Origin: Spartinivicinus poritis | GTDB lineage: Bacteria; Pseudomonadota; Gammaproteobacteria; Pseudomonadales; Zooshikellaceae | Assembly: GCF_028858535.1 (NCBI RefSeq) | Contig: NZ_JAPMOU010000010.1 | Location: 1-64,000 of the forward strand | Direction of reading: 5' to 3' | DNA: 64,000 nt | Shown: piece by piece, positions 38,025-47,296 of the stretch | Numbering within the stretch: position 1 is the first letter of the stretch | Layout: each line of letters opens with the position of its first letter | Notes under the pieces: model-generated | Database searches by the model: none | What the model saw: only the letters and a program-made list of their open reading frames with translations | Told to the model about the DNA's origin: nothing | Position numbers and translations under genes: made by a program

Positions 38025-39086
38025 TTATCTATTTTTTGTTTTTTCTATTACAATCATGAATTTAACTAAAACAATAAATAAACCAATTATTACTCCAACC
38101 CCAACAAACAATAGAATCAATGTTATTTTATTTGGCTGTAGCTCTTCATTTGATCTATATGCTTTCTGTATCCAATTAACTACTTGAATCTTGTCAGTAT
38201 TGATTTTTTTATTTTTTAATAATGACAACTTGCTCTCTAATTCAATGATTTTTGGAAAAAATTTCTTTTCATTCTTTCTTTCCATCAATACTTTTTTTTC
38301 TGCTTCTAATGCATCATACCCTCTATAATATAATGGGTTGTTATTATTTATTTCAGCTTTTAGAATATTGCCAGTTCCTACTTCAGATTTATTATTTAGA
38401 AAATAAGGCTTATCTATTCCAATTTTCTTCGCTATTATAATTGCTTCGCTTAAATGCCCCATATTTAATTGTTTTTTTATATCATATGCAATTTTGTTTG
38501 ATTTTATTTTTCCAGAAATTTTATCTATCTCGACTTCTAGCATTTTATCAAACTCATCAATAACTATTTCTCTTTCTTTATTCGCAACAAAGTTAATATA
38601 ATTATTTAACAATATATGTCCTTCTACCCCTTTAGGATATTTAATGATATAATTAACTATTCGATTTGGCTCATTATTATTGTCAACTTCATTAATCAAT
38701 TTCCATTTTCTTGCTATTTTTATCAACTCAAACTCAATATTATTTTCTGAATCTATTTTATACCCATTAAATACACTCTCATTTATTGTATAAAATTCCA
38801 ATAAATATTTATTATTTTTTAATGCATTTTTTAGTGACAAGAATACATCTTCTGCTGTTACTTTATATATATTTTCTATTTCTAACTCTATTATTTGTGA
38901 TTTTAGTGGCTCACTAATAATTACTTCTGCTTTATATATAGGAGTTCTAAATGATATATACACTAAACCAAATAATAAAGAAACTGCTATTGATATAAAT
39001 ACTGTATATTTATACTTATAAAATACTCCGATCAATTCTATAAGATCAACTTCTTTCTTTTGATGCAAATAACTTGGTACACTCAT
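38025..39086 (-). CDS. Wzz-like chain-length determinant
   Basis: A 353-residue inner-membrane protein that would set glycan chain length with a Wzy polymerase. It shows the Wzz layout: an N-terminal membrane segment (about residues 28-48, preceded by DLIELIGVFYKYKYTV), a long helical periplasmic part and a C-terminal membrane segment (about 323-345, LLFVGVGVIIGLFIVLV). The usual proline-rich motif before the second segment is weak (RSNEELQPNKI). It is the first gene after the ops-bearing leader, as wzz is in the Pseudomonas O-antigen locus. Confidence 0.82.
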   Translation of the reverse strand: MSVPSYLHQKKEVDLIELIGVFYKYKYTVFISIAVSLLFGLVYISFRTPIYKAEVIISEPLKSQIIELEIENIYKVTAEDVFLSLKNALKNNKYLLEFYTINESVFNGYKIDSENNIEFELIKIARKWKLINEVDNNNEPNRIVNYIIKYPKGVEGHILLNNYINFVANKEREIVIDEFDKMLEVEIDKISGKIKSNKIAYDIKKQLNMGHLSEAIIIAKKIGIDKPYFLNNKSEVGTGNILKAEINNNNPLYYRGYDALEAEKKVLMERKNEKKFFPKIIELESKLSLLKNKKINTDKIQVVNWIQKAYRSNEELQPNKITLILLFVGVGVIIGLFIVLVKFMIVIEKTKNR

Positions 39087-39108
39087 CTTTCACCTTTAAC
39101 CAATTTTC

Positions 39109-39120
39109 CACGCTACCGCC
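39109..39120 (-). promoter_or_regulatory. ops element upstream of wzz
   Basis: The minus strand reads GGCGGTAGCGTGG, which contains the full ops core GGCGGTAGCGTG. It lies 23 bases upstream of the wzz ATG and ahead of at least ten genes on one strand. The second copy upstream of rmlB (3034-3046) supports a real, shared control by an RfaH-type factor over both operons. Confidence 0.85.
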
Positions 39121-39122
39121 AC

Positions 39123-39146
39123 AATAACTTTCCTCCCGAAGTTATT
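39123..39146 (-). promoter_or_regulatory. Hairpin immediately before the ops site
   Basis: AATAACTT (39123-39130) pairs perfectly with AAGTTATT (39139-39146) over an eight-base loop. In the minus-strand transcript it would form just before the ops sequence. The upstream rml ops site also has a short potential hairpin (CAGGA...TCCTG) at the same relative place. A role in pausing is inference. Confidence 0.45.
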
Positions 39147-39459
39147 TTTGGTTTTAACAACATTAAAAACAGGCAATTAGAATGAAAAATTAATGAAACT
39201 TCTCTATTAAAAGTAACTTGTGATGTGAATATAGCTTTGATCTTTTATTTAATCTTCAACTATCTCTACATCAGCTACTATTTATTTTCACTAAAATATA
39301 AGTCTATGTTTCTTGTTGTAGTTAATACATACTTCAAATGATCAACTATGAATCAAAATATAGTCTTATATTTATTACTCTAAATTTTTTTACTCATTGC
39401 GAGTACAGCGATATCATAATTTACAAGATATCTCTGTATTACTTTAGAAGACTGTAAAT

Positions 39460-40647
39460 TCACTGCCCCTCAACACCATGAATGGGTTTAACTTCACCCC
39501 AGTGTTGACAGCTCGGACATTGCCAATGTAGTTCTTGACCTGAGAAGCCGCAGTTAATGCAGCGGTAGAGTGGCTTTCCATCGGAGAGTTTCCTTGTTAG
39601 TTCCCTTAACAATCCTAGATTCTTTTTTGACTTTCCCTCAGCGATACCAATATGGATATCAATTAGCTGATTTAAGCCTCTTAATGAAGGGCGTCTTGCA
39701 AGTTGTTCTGCTATAAACTTGCCAGCATCTTTAGCACCCTGTTTCATTTCTATTTCTTTTGCTAGTGATAAAACTATAGCTACTGACGGGTAATCCTTTA
39801 AACACTTCTGCAAGTAACTATTTACAGACTTTTGTACAGAGCCTGACTGTTCTAAGCGTAACTCTTCTAAAAGTGGAACAGACTCTGATATATAATTTGG
39901 GTCCTGATTATATATTTTTTGTAATGCCTTTAATGATTCTTTTAAATTCCCTTGACTGTATTCAAGCTTTCCTAAAACTAAGCTTGCTCGTACACACTGT
40001 TTGTTATACTTCAACGCTTGTTTTAAGTATTCCCTACCTTCAGTTGTATTAGACTTAGCTACTTGCTCTTCAGCTAACTCACAATAAAAGTGAGCGACCA
40101 AATTTGAGTAGCTGACCACATTATTCTTTAATAATTTCTTCCCAATTTCAATAGCTAAAAGCCATTCTTTTTCTTGCTGATAAATTGCAAGTAATAACTC
40201 TAGCGCTTCGACTTGAAAACCGGCATTGACTTCAACCAGTTGTGTCAGCAAACCCTCAGATCTGTCCAACAATCCAGCCGAGTAATAGTCTCGTGATAGC
40301 TCCAACTGAACCATTAAGGACTGCTTTTTAGTGAGGCTTGGCCGTGCTAATAGACTTTGATGAACCCTAATTGCTCGATCAACTTCACCTCGCTTACAAA
40401 ACAACCTCCCTAATGCAATGCAAGTGTCGAATGTTTCTTGGCTATCTGGATTGGTTTCTAGTGCTTTAATAAAAGTATCAATTGCTTCATTAGTTTGCTC
40501 ATTCAACAAGTAATTTAAGCCAATAAAATACTCTTTAGACAGCCGCTCCTTTGACTTTCTAACTTTTTTGCGCTTATCTCGACGCCCTAACCAAAACCCA
40601 ATGGCAATTGCGCAAAAAAAACCAACCAAATAAACCGTATCGTTCAA
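39460..40647 (-). CDS. lapB: LPS assembly protein LapB (YciM)
   Basis: Inner-membrane-anchored tetratricopeptide protein that controls LpxC turnover through FtsH and so balances LPS synthesis. The 395-residue sequence has an N-terminal membrane anchor (VYLVGFFCAIAIGFWLG), TPR-like repeats from about residue 35 to 340, and a C-terminal rubredoxin-type metal site CINCG...CPSCQHWGE (about residues 357-383). All these are LapB hallmarks. It is ten bases after lapA and directly precedes the polysaccharide locus. Confidence 0.95.
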   Translation of the reverse strand: MNDTVYLVGFFCAIAIGFWLGRRDKRKKVRKSKERLSKEYFIGLNYLLNEQTNEAIDTFIKALETNPDSQETFDTCIALGRLFCKRGEVDRAIRVHQSLLARPSLTKKQSLMVQLELSRDYYSAGLLDRSEGLLTQLVEVNAGFQVEALELLLAIYQQEKEWLLAIEIGKKLLKNNVVSYSNLVAHFYCELAEEQVAKSNTTEGREYLKQALKYNKQCVRASLVLGKLEYSQGNLKESLKALQKIYNQDPNYISESVPLLEELRLEQSGSVQKSVNSYLQKCLKDYPSVAIVLSLAKEIEMKQGAKDAGKFIAEQLARRPSLRGLNQLIDIHIGIAEGKSKKNLGLLRELTRKLSDGKPLYRCINCGFSGQELHWQCPSCQHWGEVKPIHGVEGQ

Positions 40648-40657
40648 AGATTAACCT

Positions 40658-40966
40658 TTATAGCGAGCTGGTGCGAAGCTTTTGAATTTCATCATCTCTA
40701 CGCTTCAACTTTGACTTTAACTGCTTGTTTTTCAGTTGTAGTACAATAAGCAATACAGCCGCTGAGATTAGTCCCATCACCGCACCAACAATAAATACGA
40801 CTATCAGTATTACTGACAGCTTGATCTGCTCTAACGAATAACCCAAAAAGCTGATGCTGATTTCTTGTTGGTTAGCGCCAATAAACTCGACCCCCGCTAG
40901 CAATAAAATAACAAATAACACTAGCCAGCCAGCCCACTTCAAGTAATTTAGTAATTTAACCAACAT
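40658..40966 (-). CDS. lapA: LPS assembly protein LapA domain protein
   Basis: A 102-residue inner-membrane protein (DUF1049 type) with two membrane segments (about residues 11-30 and 47-76) separated by the family's NQQEISISFLGYS loop, then a basic coiled tail. LapA partners LapB in controlling LPS synthesis. Located directly upstream of lapB in the same direction. In many relatives ihfB stands between rpsA and lapA; here it does not. Confidence 0.9.
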   Translation of the reverse strand: MLVKLLNYLKWAGWLVLFVILLLAGVEFIGANQQEISISFLGYSLEQIKLSVILIVVFIVGAVMGLISAAVLLIVLQLKNKQLKSKLKRRDDEIQKLRTSSL

Positions 40967-41218
40967 TTAGCTCTTGACCCACATAAGACCACATTATTAG
41001 TCAGAATTATAATGGCAAATAGGTAGCAGTAAAATGACAAATGCCGTATTTATCATAGCCTGTGTTTACTAATATGCCACTTGTCTTTATAGATTACATA
41101 AAAATGAGTTTGCTCAATTTTTTTAGCCATTTACTGCCATCGGACTAAAAATAGCTAACCAGTTCTTGATTAGCAAGTAAGCTCCTGATTATTAAGAAGA
41201 TATAATAGTGTCACAAAC
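40967..41218. other. Gap between rpsA and lapA without ihfB
   Basis: This gap, bordered by the rpsA terminator, is too short for ihfB (about 95 codons plus signals) and no frame encodes an IHF/HU-like protein. The lapA promoter must lie here. ihfB is commonly the gene immediately after rpsA in gammaproteobacteria, so its absence is a local rearrangement or relocation. Confidence 0.7.
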
Positions 41219-41249
41219 AAAAAAGGCGACCTATTGGTCGCCTTTTTTA
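41219..41249 (-). terminator. Intrinsic terminator after rpsA
   Basis: GGCGACC (41225-41231) and GGTCGCC (41236-41242) pair perfectly around a TATT loop, flanked by A-runs on one side and T-runs on the other, so it can work on both strands. It lies 17 bases past the rpsA stop codon. Confidence 0.92.
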
Positions 41250-41265
41250 TCGTAGCAAGGAGTTA

Positions 41266-42948
41266 TTATTCTTTGCCACCATCCATTTGAGCTTTAATCA
41301 AGTCACCAATTGTAGTTGGACCTGAAGCTTCCAACTCTTGTTTACGCAACTCTTTTAATGCCGCTTTTTCATCCGCTTCATCTTTTGCCTTAATTGACAG
41401 ACTGATTACACGGTTTTTACGGTCAATGCTAATGATTTTAGCATCAAGCTCTTCACCTTCTTTTAAGACATTAGTCGCATCTTCAATTCGATCACGGCTA
41501 ATTTCAGAAGCTTTCAGAGTACCTTCTACTTCATTAGCTAAAGTGATAACCGCTGCTTTAGCAGTCACTTCTTTAATCACACCTTTTACGATAGAGCCTT
41601 TTTCATGCAGGCTTGCATAAGAAGCAAATGGATCTTCTTCAAGTTGCTTGACACCTAAGGAAATACGCTCACGCTCTGGATCGATAGACAGGATAACAGT
41701 CTCAATTTCTTCACCTTTCTTGTACTTACGAACGGCTTCTTCACCTGGCTCGCTCCAAGAAATATCAGACAAGTGCACCAAACCATCAATTGCACCTTCA
41801 AGACCAATAAAGATACCAAAGTCAGTGATTGACTTAATGTTACCTTTAACTTTGTCACCTTTGTTGTTCTTGGTAGAAAACTCTTCCCATGGGTTAACTT
41901 TACACTGCTTGATACCCAAGGAAATACGACGACGCTCTTCGTCGATATCTAGTACTTGAACTTCAACTTCATCACCCAATTGAACTACTTTTGATGGGTG
42001 GATGTTTTTGTTAGTCCAGTCCATTTCTGATACGTGAACTAAACCTTCAACACCTTCTTCAAGTTCAACGAAACAACCGTAGTCTGTTAAGTTAGTTACG
42101 CGGCCAGAGGTACGAGCACCTTCTGGGAAACGATTCTTAACAGCAACCCATGGATCTTCACCCAGCTGCTTAAGACCTAGTGAAACACGGTTGCGATCAC
42201 GGTCGAATTTCAATACTTTAACCAGGATTTCGTCACCCACGTTGACGATTTCGCTAGGATGCTTAATGCGCTTCCAAGCCATATCAGTGATATGTAATAA
42301 GCCATCAACACCACCTAGGTCAACGAAAGCACCGTAGTCAGTCAGGTTCTTAACAATACCTTTAACTTCTTGGCCTTCTTGTAAAGACTCAAGTAATGCT
42401 TCACGCTCAGCACTGTTTTCTGCTTCCAGAACACTACGGCGAGAAACAACAACATTGTTGCGCTTCTGGTCCAGCTTGATCACCTTGAAATCAAGCTCTT
42501 TGCCTTCAAGGTGAGCTGTATCACGGACAGGTCTAACATCAACTAATGAGCCAGGTAGGAAGGCGCGAATGGTATTAATGTCAACCGTAAAGCCGCCTTT
42601 AACTTTGCCGTTAATAATACCTTTAACAATATTTTCTGCTTCGTAAGCTGCTTCCAGCTCAGTCCAGGCTTCTGCTCGCTTGGCTTTTTCACGGGATAAT
42701 CGAGTCTCACCAAATCCATCTTCTACAGTGTCTAAAGCCACTTGGACTTCATCACCTACCTGAATGGCTAACTCACCGCTTTCATTAAGAAACTGCTCTT
42801 TAGGAATAACACCTTCAGACTTCAAGCCAGCATGGACTGTTACCCAGTCGCTATCAATATCAACCACGATTCCACTGATAATGGAACCTGGTTTCATGTC
42901 TAATTCTTTTAAACTTTCTTCAAATAGTTCGGCAAAGCTTTCGCTCAT
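41266..42948 (-). CDS. rpsA: 30S ribosomal protein S1
   Basis: RNA-binding ribosomal protein needed for initiation on most mRNAs. About 560 residues with six S1 (OB-fold) repeats, seen as repeated [14 protein letters not shown]-like segments. I chose the ATG at 42948, since TAGGA lies six bases upstream and the protein then begins [17 protein letters not shown], like other S1 proteins; longer starts at 42954 and 42969 fit less well. Ends before a strong terminator. Confidence 0.97.
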   Translation of the reverse strand: MSESFAELFEESLKELDMKPGSIISGIVVDIDSDWVTVHAGLKSEGVIPKEQFLNESGELAIQVGDEVQVALDTVEDGFGETRLSREKAKRAEAWTELEAAYEAENIVKGIINGKVKGGFTVDINTIRAFLPGSLVDVRPVRDTAHLEGKELDFKVIKLDQKRNNVVVSRRSVLEAENSAEREALLESLQEGQEVKGIVKNLTDYGAFVDLGGVDGLLHITDMAWKRIKHPSEIVNVGDEILVKVLKFDRDRNRVSLGLKQLGEDPWVAVKNRFPEGARTSGRVTNLTDYGCFVELEEGVEGLVHVSEMDWTNKNIHPSKVVQLGDEVEVQVLDIDEERRRISLGIKQCKVNPWEEFSTKNNKGDKVKGNIKSITDFGIFIGLEGAIDGLVHLSDISWSEPGEEAVRKYKKGEEIETVILSIDPERERISLGVKQLEEDPFASYASLHEKGSIVKGVIKEVTAKAAVITLANEVEGTLKASEISRDRIEDATNVLKEGEELDAKIISIDRKNRVISLSIKAKDEADEKAALKELRKQELEASGPTTIGDLIKAQMDGGKE

Positions 42949-43067
42949 ACTCATTCCTACATAGATCAATTGATAATGTCATCTGTATCTCCCAGCACAA
43001 AAAAATGGTTAGATAAACTGGATGACAAACCGCATTTCCAGCTAATACGGGGTAATTAAAAATATAA

Positions 43068-43104
43068 GGCGGTAGTAAGTATTGCTGGAATCCTTACTAC
43101 CGCC
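43068..43104 (-). terminator. Intrinsic terminator after cmk
   Basis: GGCGGTAGTAAG (43068-43079) and CTTACTACCGCC (43093-43104) form a perfect 12-base stem with a 13-base loop. On the minus strand the hairpin is followed by TTATATTTTT, so it should end transcripts from cmk before rpsA. Confidence 0.85.
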
Positions 43105-43129
43105 CCCGGTAAAGCTATTGTATAAACCT

Positions 43130-43825
43130 TTACAAGCCCCTCGCTTCCACTTCAGCCATCACTTTTGTTACAACTTCAGTAACAGTCAGCCGCGACGTAT
43201 CAATTATAATAGCGTCTTCTGCAGGCTTTAATGGAGCAGATACTCGCTTCATATCGCGCTCATCTCGAGCACAAATATCTTCTAAAATCTGATCAATGTT
43301 AGCACTAAAACCAGACTCTTTCAATTGCTTAAAGCGCCTTTCAGCACGAACCTCGGCTGATGCGGTGAGATAAATTTTTAACGGCGCCTTGGGAAATACA
43401 ACTGTACCCATATCGCGCCCATCAGAGACCAAGCCTGGTGCTTCAGCAAAAGCCCGTTGACGCTCCAATAGTGCTTGTCTAACTTGCGTAATTGCCGCAA
43501 CTTGTGATGCCAACAGGCTAATATCTTCAGCGCGTATTGCCCGCTCAACCCGCTCACCTTCTAAGATAATTTTTGCAGGCTCACTTTCTGTAGCAGCAAC
43601 AAATTGCACATCCAAATGTGCAGCCAACACCTTTAAGTTATCCTCGTCTGCAAGGTCTACTCCATGAATTTGAGCAGCCAATGCAGTTAAACGGTATAAA
43701 GAACCACTATCTAATAAGTGCCAACCAAGTTGATTAGCTAACAGTGAAGCTATTGTGCCTTTTCCTGAGCCACTGGGCCCATCTATCGTTATGACAGGCA
43801 CTTTGGTAAAAAACATATCTGTCAT
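43130..43825 (-). CDS. cmk: Cytidylate kinase
   Basis: Phosphorylates CMP and dCMP with ATP in pyrimidine nucleotide supply. The 231-residue protein has the Walker A motif GPSGSGKGT near residue 16, the [13 protein letters not shown] segment and ARDERD near the end, all typical of Cmk. It begins three bases after the tyrA-aroA stop codon and precedes rpsA, the standard arrangement. CMP recycling is relevant here because CMP-pseudaminic acid use releases CMP. Confidence 0.96.
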   Translation of the reverse strand: MTDMFFTKVPVITIDGPSGSGKGTIASLLANQLGWHLLDSGSLYRLTALAAQIHGVDLADEDNLKVLAAHLDVQFVAATESEPAKIILEGERVERAIRAEDISLLASQVAAITQVRQALLERQRAFAEAPGLVSDGRDMGTVVFPKAPLKIYLTASAEVRAERRFKQLKESGFSANIDQILEDICARDERDMKRVSAPLKPAEDAIIIDTSRLTVTEVVTKVMAEVEARGL

Positions 43826-43828
43826 TAG

Positions 43829-46051
43829 TTAGCCTTCAACAGTCAGGTTAAAACCAGATGTTTGGGCCAACTCAATAAAGTTTGGAAAAGAGGTAGCCAC
43901 ATTTGCACAATCTTTTATCATGATTGCATCTTGTGCAACCAGTCCAGCCACAGCAAATGCCATTGCAATCCGATGATCACCCAAGCTATTCACCTCACCA
44001 CCACTAATTGTTCCTCCAACAATTTCAATACCATCAGGCAGTGTTGTGGCGTTTACCCCTAAGGCTTGCAAACCATCAGCCATTGCTTGAATTCGATCAC
44101 TTTCTTTGACTCTTAGCTCTTCAGCGCCACGCAGTATGGTTGTTCCATCTGCACAAGCAGCAGCAACAAACAATACTGGGAACTCATCAATTGCGAGTGG
44201 TACCTGATCTTGGGGTATTTCAATTCCCTTAAGTTTTGCATATTTCACTTGAATATCTGCAACAGGCTCACCACCCACCATCCGTTCATTTTTCAGGGTT
44301 AAATCAGCCCCCATAGCTTTTAAAATATTAATTACACCAATTCGAGTTGGGTTGATTCCAACATGTTCAAGCAGTAAGTCTGAATCCGGTGTTATGGAAG
44401 CAGCTACCATAAAAAACGCAGCTGAAGAAATATCAGAAGGCACTTCAATATCTGCCGCACACAGCTTGCCTCCACCTGATATACGAATGCTGTCGCCCGC
44501 CACTTCCACTGGGTAGCCAAAACCTTGCAGCATACGCTCAGTATGGTCTCGAGTCGGTGCAGGCTCAGTCACTTCTGTCACACCGTCAGCATACATACCA
44601 GCCAATAGCAAACAGGACTTAACCTGGGCACTGGCCATTGGCATATCATACTTAATACCTTTTAGCTGCTGGCCACCACTGATTTTTAACGGTGGGGTGC
44701 CACCCGCCTCTGTATTAATCACTGCCCCCATTGATCTGAGTGGCTTACCCACTCGCTCCATTGGCCGTTTTGATAAAGACTCATCCCCTGTCAAGGTGAC
44801 ATTAAAAGGCTGCGCTGCCATTAAACCAGCAAACAGTCGCATGGCCGTTCCAGAATTCCCTAAATACAGAGGGCCTGGCGCAGGCTTCAAGCCATGAAGC
44901 CCCACCCCATTAATCGTCACCTTACCTTGATGCGGACCTTCTATCACTACTCCCATATCACGAAATGCTTGCAAAGTAGCAAGGCTATCTTCGCCTTCTA
45001 AAAAACCACTGACTTGAGTTGTTCCCTCTGCAAGTGAGCCCAAAATAATCGAGCGGTGGGAAATGGACTTGTCTCCAGGTACACGGATAGTGCCAGTTAC
45101 ACAATTAGCTGGCTTTGAACAATAAACGAGACTTTGTTGCTTCATAGGTTCTAGATATGCTTTTCGTGCCAACACTTTAGAAAAATGCTCTCGGGCCACT
45201 TTAGCTCGAGTAAAAACACCTTTCATATATTGGCTGTTTCCTGTTTGAACGGCCACTTTCAGTTTTTCAAGGCCGTCAGTGAAATCATTGAGTGCTTGGA
45301 GAACGGCTGTTTTATTGGCTACAAAAATATCATGCCACATAGTGGGATCACTGGCAGCAATGCGAGTAAAATCTCTGAAGCCACCTGCCGCATAACGAAA
45401 AATTTCCTGATTATCTCGCTCAGTAGCCAAGGTATCAACCAGGGAAAATGCCAACAAATGAGGAAGATGACTAGTCACTGCTAGCACTTCATCATGTCGC
45501 TGAACATCCATCAATAAAACTTCTGCCCCCATCCTTTCCCACAGTGAAGAAACAACTGCCATTGCTTGCTTATTTGAAAAAGCATGGGGCGTTAAAATGA
45601 CTTTATGATCTGCAAATAAATCTGCTTTAGCCGCCATCACCCCACTTTGCTCCGACCCCGCAATGGGATGCCCAGGAATATATTGAGGAAGCAGCTCACC
45701 AAAAACCTGCATCATCGCAGTCAACACATTATTTTTAACACTACCGACATCGGTGATTATTTTATCAGCAAGATCACAGTCTTTAATGGCTACAAAAATA
45801 CTTTCCATACTCAAAATAGGCACAGCCAACACAATCAAGTCAGCTTGTGCAACTGCCACTGACAAATCAAGACAGTAGTCGTCAATAATATCTTTTGCTT
45901 TGGCTAATTTCAGTGCTTGATCATCACAGTCATAAGCAATCACCTGGCGGCATATTTGATTAGCTTTAGCGGCTTTGGCAACCGAGCCACCAATCAGGCC
46001 CAAACCAACAATGAGTACAACTGACTCTGATAGAGTTACGGATTTATTCAT
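43829..46051 (-). CDS. tyrA-aroA: Fused prephenate dehydrogenase / EPSP synthase
   Basis: A 740-residue bifunctional protein of aromatic amino acid synthesis. Residues about 1-295 are a cyclohexadienyl/prephenate dehydrogenase (IVGLGLIGGSVAKAA, GHPIAGSEQSG). Residues about 310-740 are 5-enolpyruvylshikimate-3-phosphate synthase (GDKSISHRSIILGS, LGNSGTAMRLFAG, VKESDRIQAMADGL). This fusion is known in Pseudomonas and related gammaproteobacteria. It follows hisC after 84 bases and precedes cmk. Confidence 0.96.
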   Translation of the reverse strand: MNKSVTLSESVVLIVGLGLIGGSVAKAAKANQICRQVIAYDCDDQALKLAKAKDIIDDYCLDLSVAVAQADLIVLAVPILSMESIFVAIKDCDLADKIITDVGSVKNNVLTAMMQVFGELLPQYIPGHPIAGSEQSGVMAAKADLFADHKVILTPHAFSNKQAMAVVSSLWERMGAEVLLMDVQRHDEVLAVTSHLPHLLAFSLVDTLATERDNQEIFRYAAGGFRDFTRIAASDPTMWHDIFVANKTAVLQALNDFTDGLEKLKVAVQTGNSQYMKGVFTRAKVAREHFSKVLARKAYLEPMKQQSLVYCSKPANCVTGTIRVPGDKSISHRSIILGSLAEGTTQVSGFLEGEDSLATLQAFRDMGVVIEGPHQGKVTINGVGLHGLKPAPGPLYLGNSGTAMRLFAGLMAAQPFNVTLTGDESLSKRPMERVGKPLRSMGAVINTEAGGTPPLKISGGQQLKGIKYDMPMASAQVKSCLLLAGMYADGVTEVTEPAPTRDHTERMLQGFGYPVEVAGDSIRISGGGKLCAADIEVPSDISSAAFFMVAASITPDSDLLLEHVGINPTRIGVINILKAMGADLTLKNERMVGGEPVADIQVKYAKLKGIEIPQDQVPLAIDEFPVLFVAAACADGTTILRGAEELRVKESDRIQAMADGLQALGVNATTLPDGIEIVGGTISGGEVNSLGDHRIAMAFAVAGLVAQDAIMIKDCANVATSFPNFIELAQTSGFNLTVEG

Positions 46052-46135
46052 AAAATAAAGGGATAAAGCCAGCGCTTTGGCTGATAACTAAAGTTAAACT
46101 TACTAAATCAGTAAAAGAACCAACAAAAACAGATG

Positions 46136-47245
46136 TCAAGCAGCAACCAGCTGCTTAAGCACCGTTAACAGCCGCTGGTTTTCCTCAGGCAAGCCAATAC
46201 TCACTCTTAAATGGTTGGGCATCTGATAATTTGCTACTGGGCGAACGATAACTCCCGCAGCCAACAACTGCTGATAAATAGTCTGGCTTTGTGTTCCCAC
46301 TTCCACCGCAATAAAATTGCCTTTTGACGGGATATAGTTTAACCCCAGTTCAGAAAAACCAGACTCTAGTTGCGCCATACCTTGCTGGTTAATAGCAATT
46401 GAGTCAACCAAGTACTGATGGTCAGATAGCGCAGCCACGGCTGCGACAAGTGCCAGGCTATTTACATTAAATGCTTGACGAAGACGGTTCAAAATATCAG
46501 CAATAGCTGGTGATGAAAGGCTGTAACCCACCCTTAATCCTGCTAAACCATAGGCTTTTGAGAAAGTACGGGTAACCACCAAATTAGGATACTGGCTCAA
46601 GTAATCCAATCCATTTGGAAAATTAGGATCCTCAACATACTCTATGTAGGCTTCATCCAGTACTACAATCACCTGGTTTGGAATCATACCTAAAAAAGCC
46701 TCAAGCGCTTCTTTACTAAACCAAGTGCCCGTTGGATTATTAGGGTTAGCAACAAAAACTAGTTTGGTTTTATCCGTCACTGCATTGGCCATGGCTGTTA
46801 AGTCGTGCCCCCAGTTAACAGCAGGAACAACTACAGGTGTAGCCTCTACTGCTTTGGTTGCATGAGGGTAAACCACAAAGGCATACTCAGAAAAAATTAC
46901 TTCATCGCCCGGCCCTGCAAATGCCCGAGCAATCAGCTCCAACACATCATTAGAACCATTACCCAGTGTAACTTGCTCTTGTTGAATACCATATTTTTCA
47001 GCGAGAGCATGCTTTAAAACAAAGCCATTACCATCAGGGTAACGGCTCAGTTCTGTAGCTGCAGATTCAATTGCCACCAATACTTTTGGCGATGGACCTA
47101 ATGGGTTTTCATTACTGGCCAGTTTAATAATATTGGCAGACTCTAAGCCAAGCTCACGAGCTAACTCATCAATGGGCTTGCCTGGCTGGTAGGGTTGAAT
47201 CGCACGCACCCCCAATCTGGTTAACACTTCCACATCACATACCAT
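46136..47245 (-). CDS. hisC: Histidinol-phosphate / aromatic aminotransferase HisC
   Basis: PLP enzyme of 369 residues that in this operon likely acts on phenylpyruvate/hydroxyphenylpyruvate as well as imidazole acetol phosphate. It shows KLASNENPLGPSP (about residue 38), FVANPNNPTGTW and the PLP-lysine motif TRTFSKAYGLAGLRVGY. The N-terminus GKPIDELARELGLE is like the HisC of Pseudomonas located between pheA and tyrA-aroA. Start at 47245 gives the family N-terminus. Confidence 0.95.
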   Translation of the reverse strand: MVCDVEVLTRLGVRAIQPYQPGKPIDELARELGLESANIIKLASNENPLGPSPKVLVAIESAATELSRYPDGNGFVLKHALAEKYGIQQEQVTLGNGSNDVLELIARAFAGPGDEVIFSEYAFVVYPHATKAVEATPVVVPAVNWGHDLTAMANAVTDKTKLVFVANPNNPTGTWFSKEALEAFLGMIPNQVIVVLDEAYIEYVEDPNFPNGLDYLSQYPNLVVTRTFSKAYGLAGLRVGYSLSSPAIADILNRLRQAFNVNSLALVAAVAALSDHQYLVDSIAINQQGMAQLESGFSELGLNYIPSKGNFIAVEVGTQSQTIYQQLLAAGVIVRPVANYQMPNHLRVSIGLPEENQRLLTVLKQLVAA

Positions 47246-47296
47246 GAGTTCACTTCCTTAATTATGTTTATACGCTAGGTGAAGGGTATATCTGTT

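Larger units (their letters stand above)
39087..39459. other. Leader and promoter region of the polysaccharide operon
   Basis: A 373-base AT-rich gap between lapB and wzz. It contains the ops element (39109-39120) and a small hairpin directly upstream of it (39123-39146); the promoter should lie between 39150 and 39450 on the minus strand, but I could not choose one convincingly. No small gene was seen. Confidence 0.6.

Noticed and set aside
43068-43104. GGCGGTAG occurring on both strands as a third ops-like site
   Set aside because: It lacks the CGTG part of ops, is palindromic, and is followed by a T-rich tail on the minus strand. It is best read as the cmk terminator.
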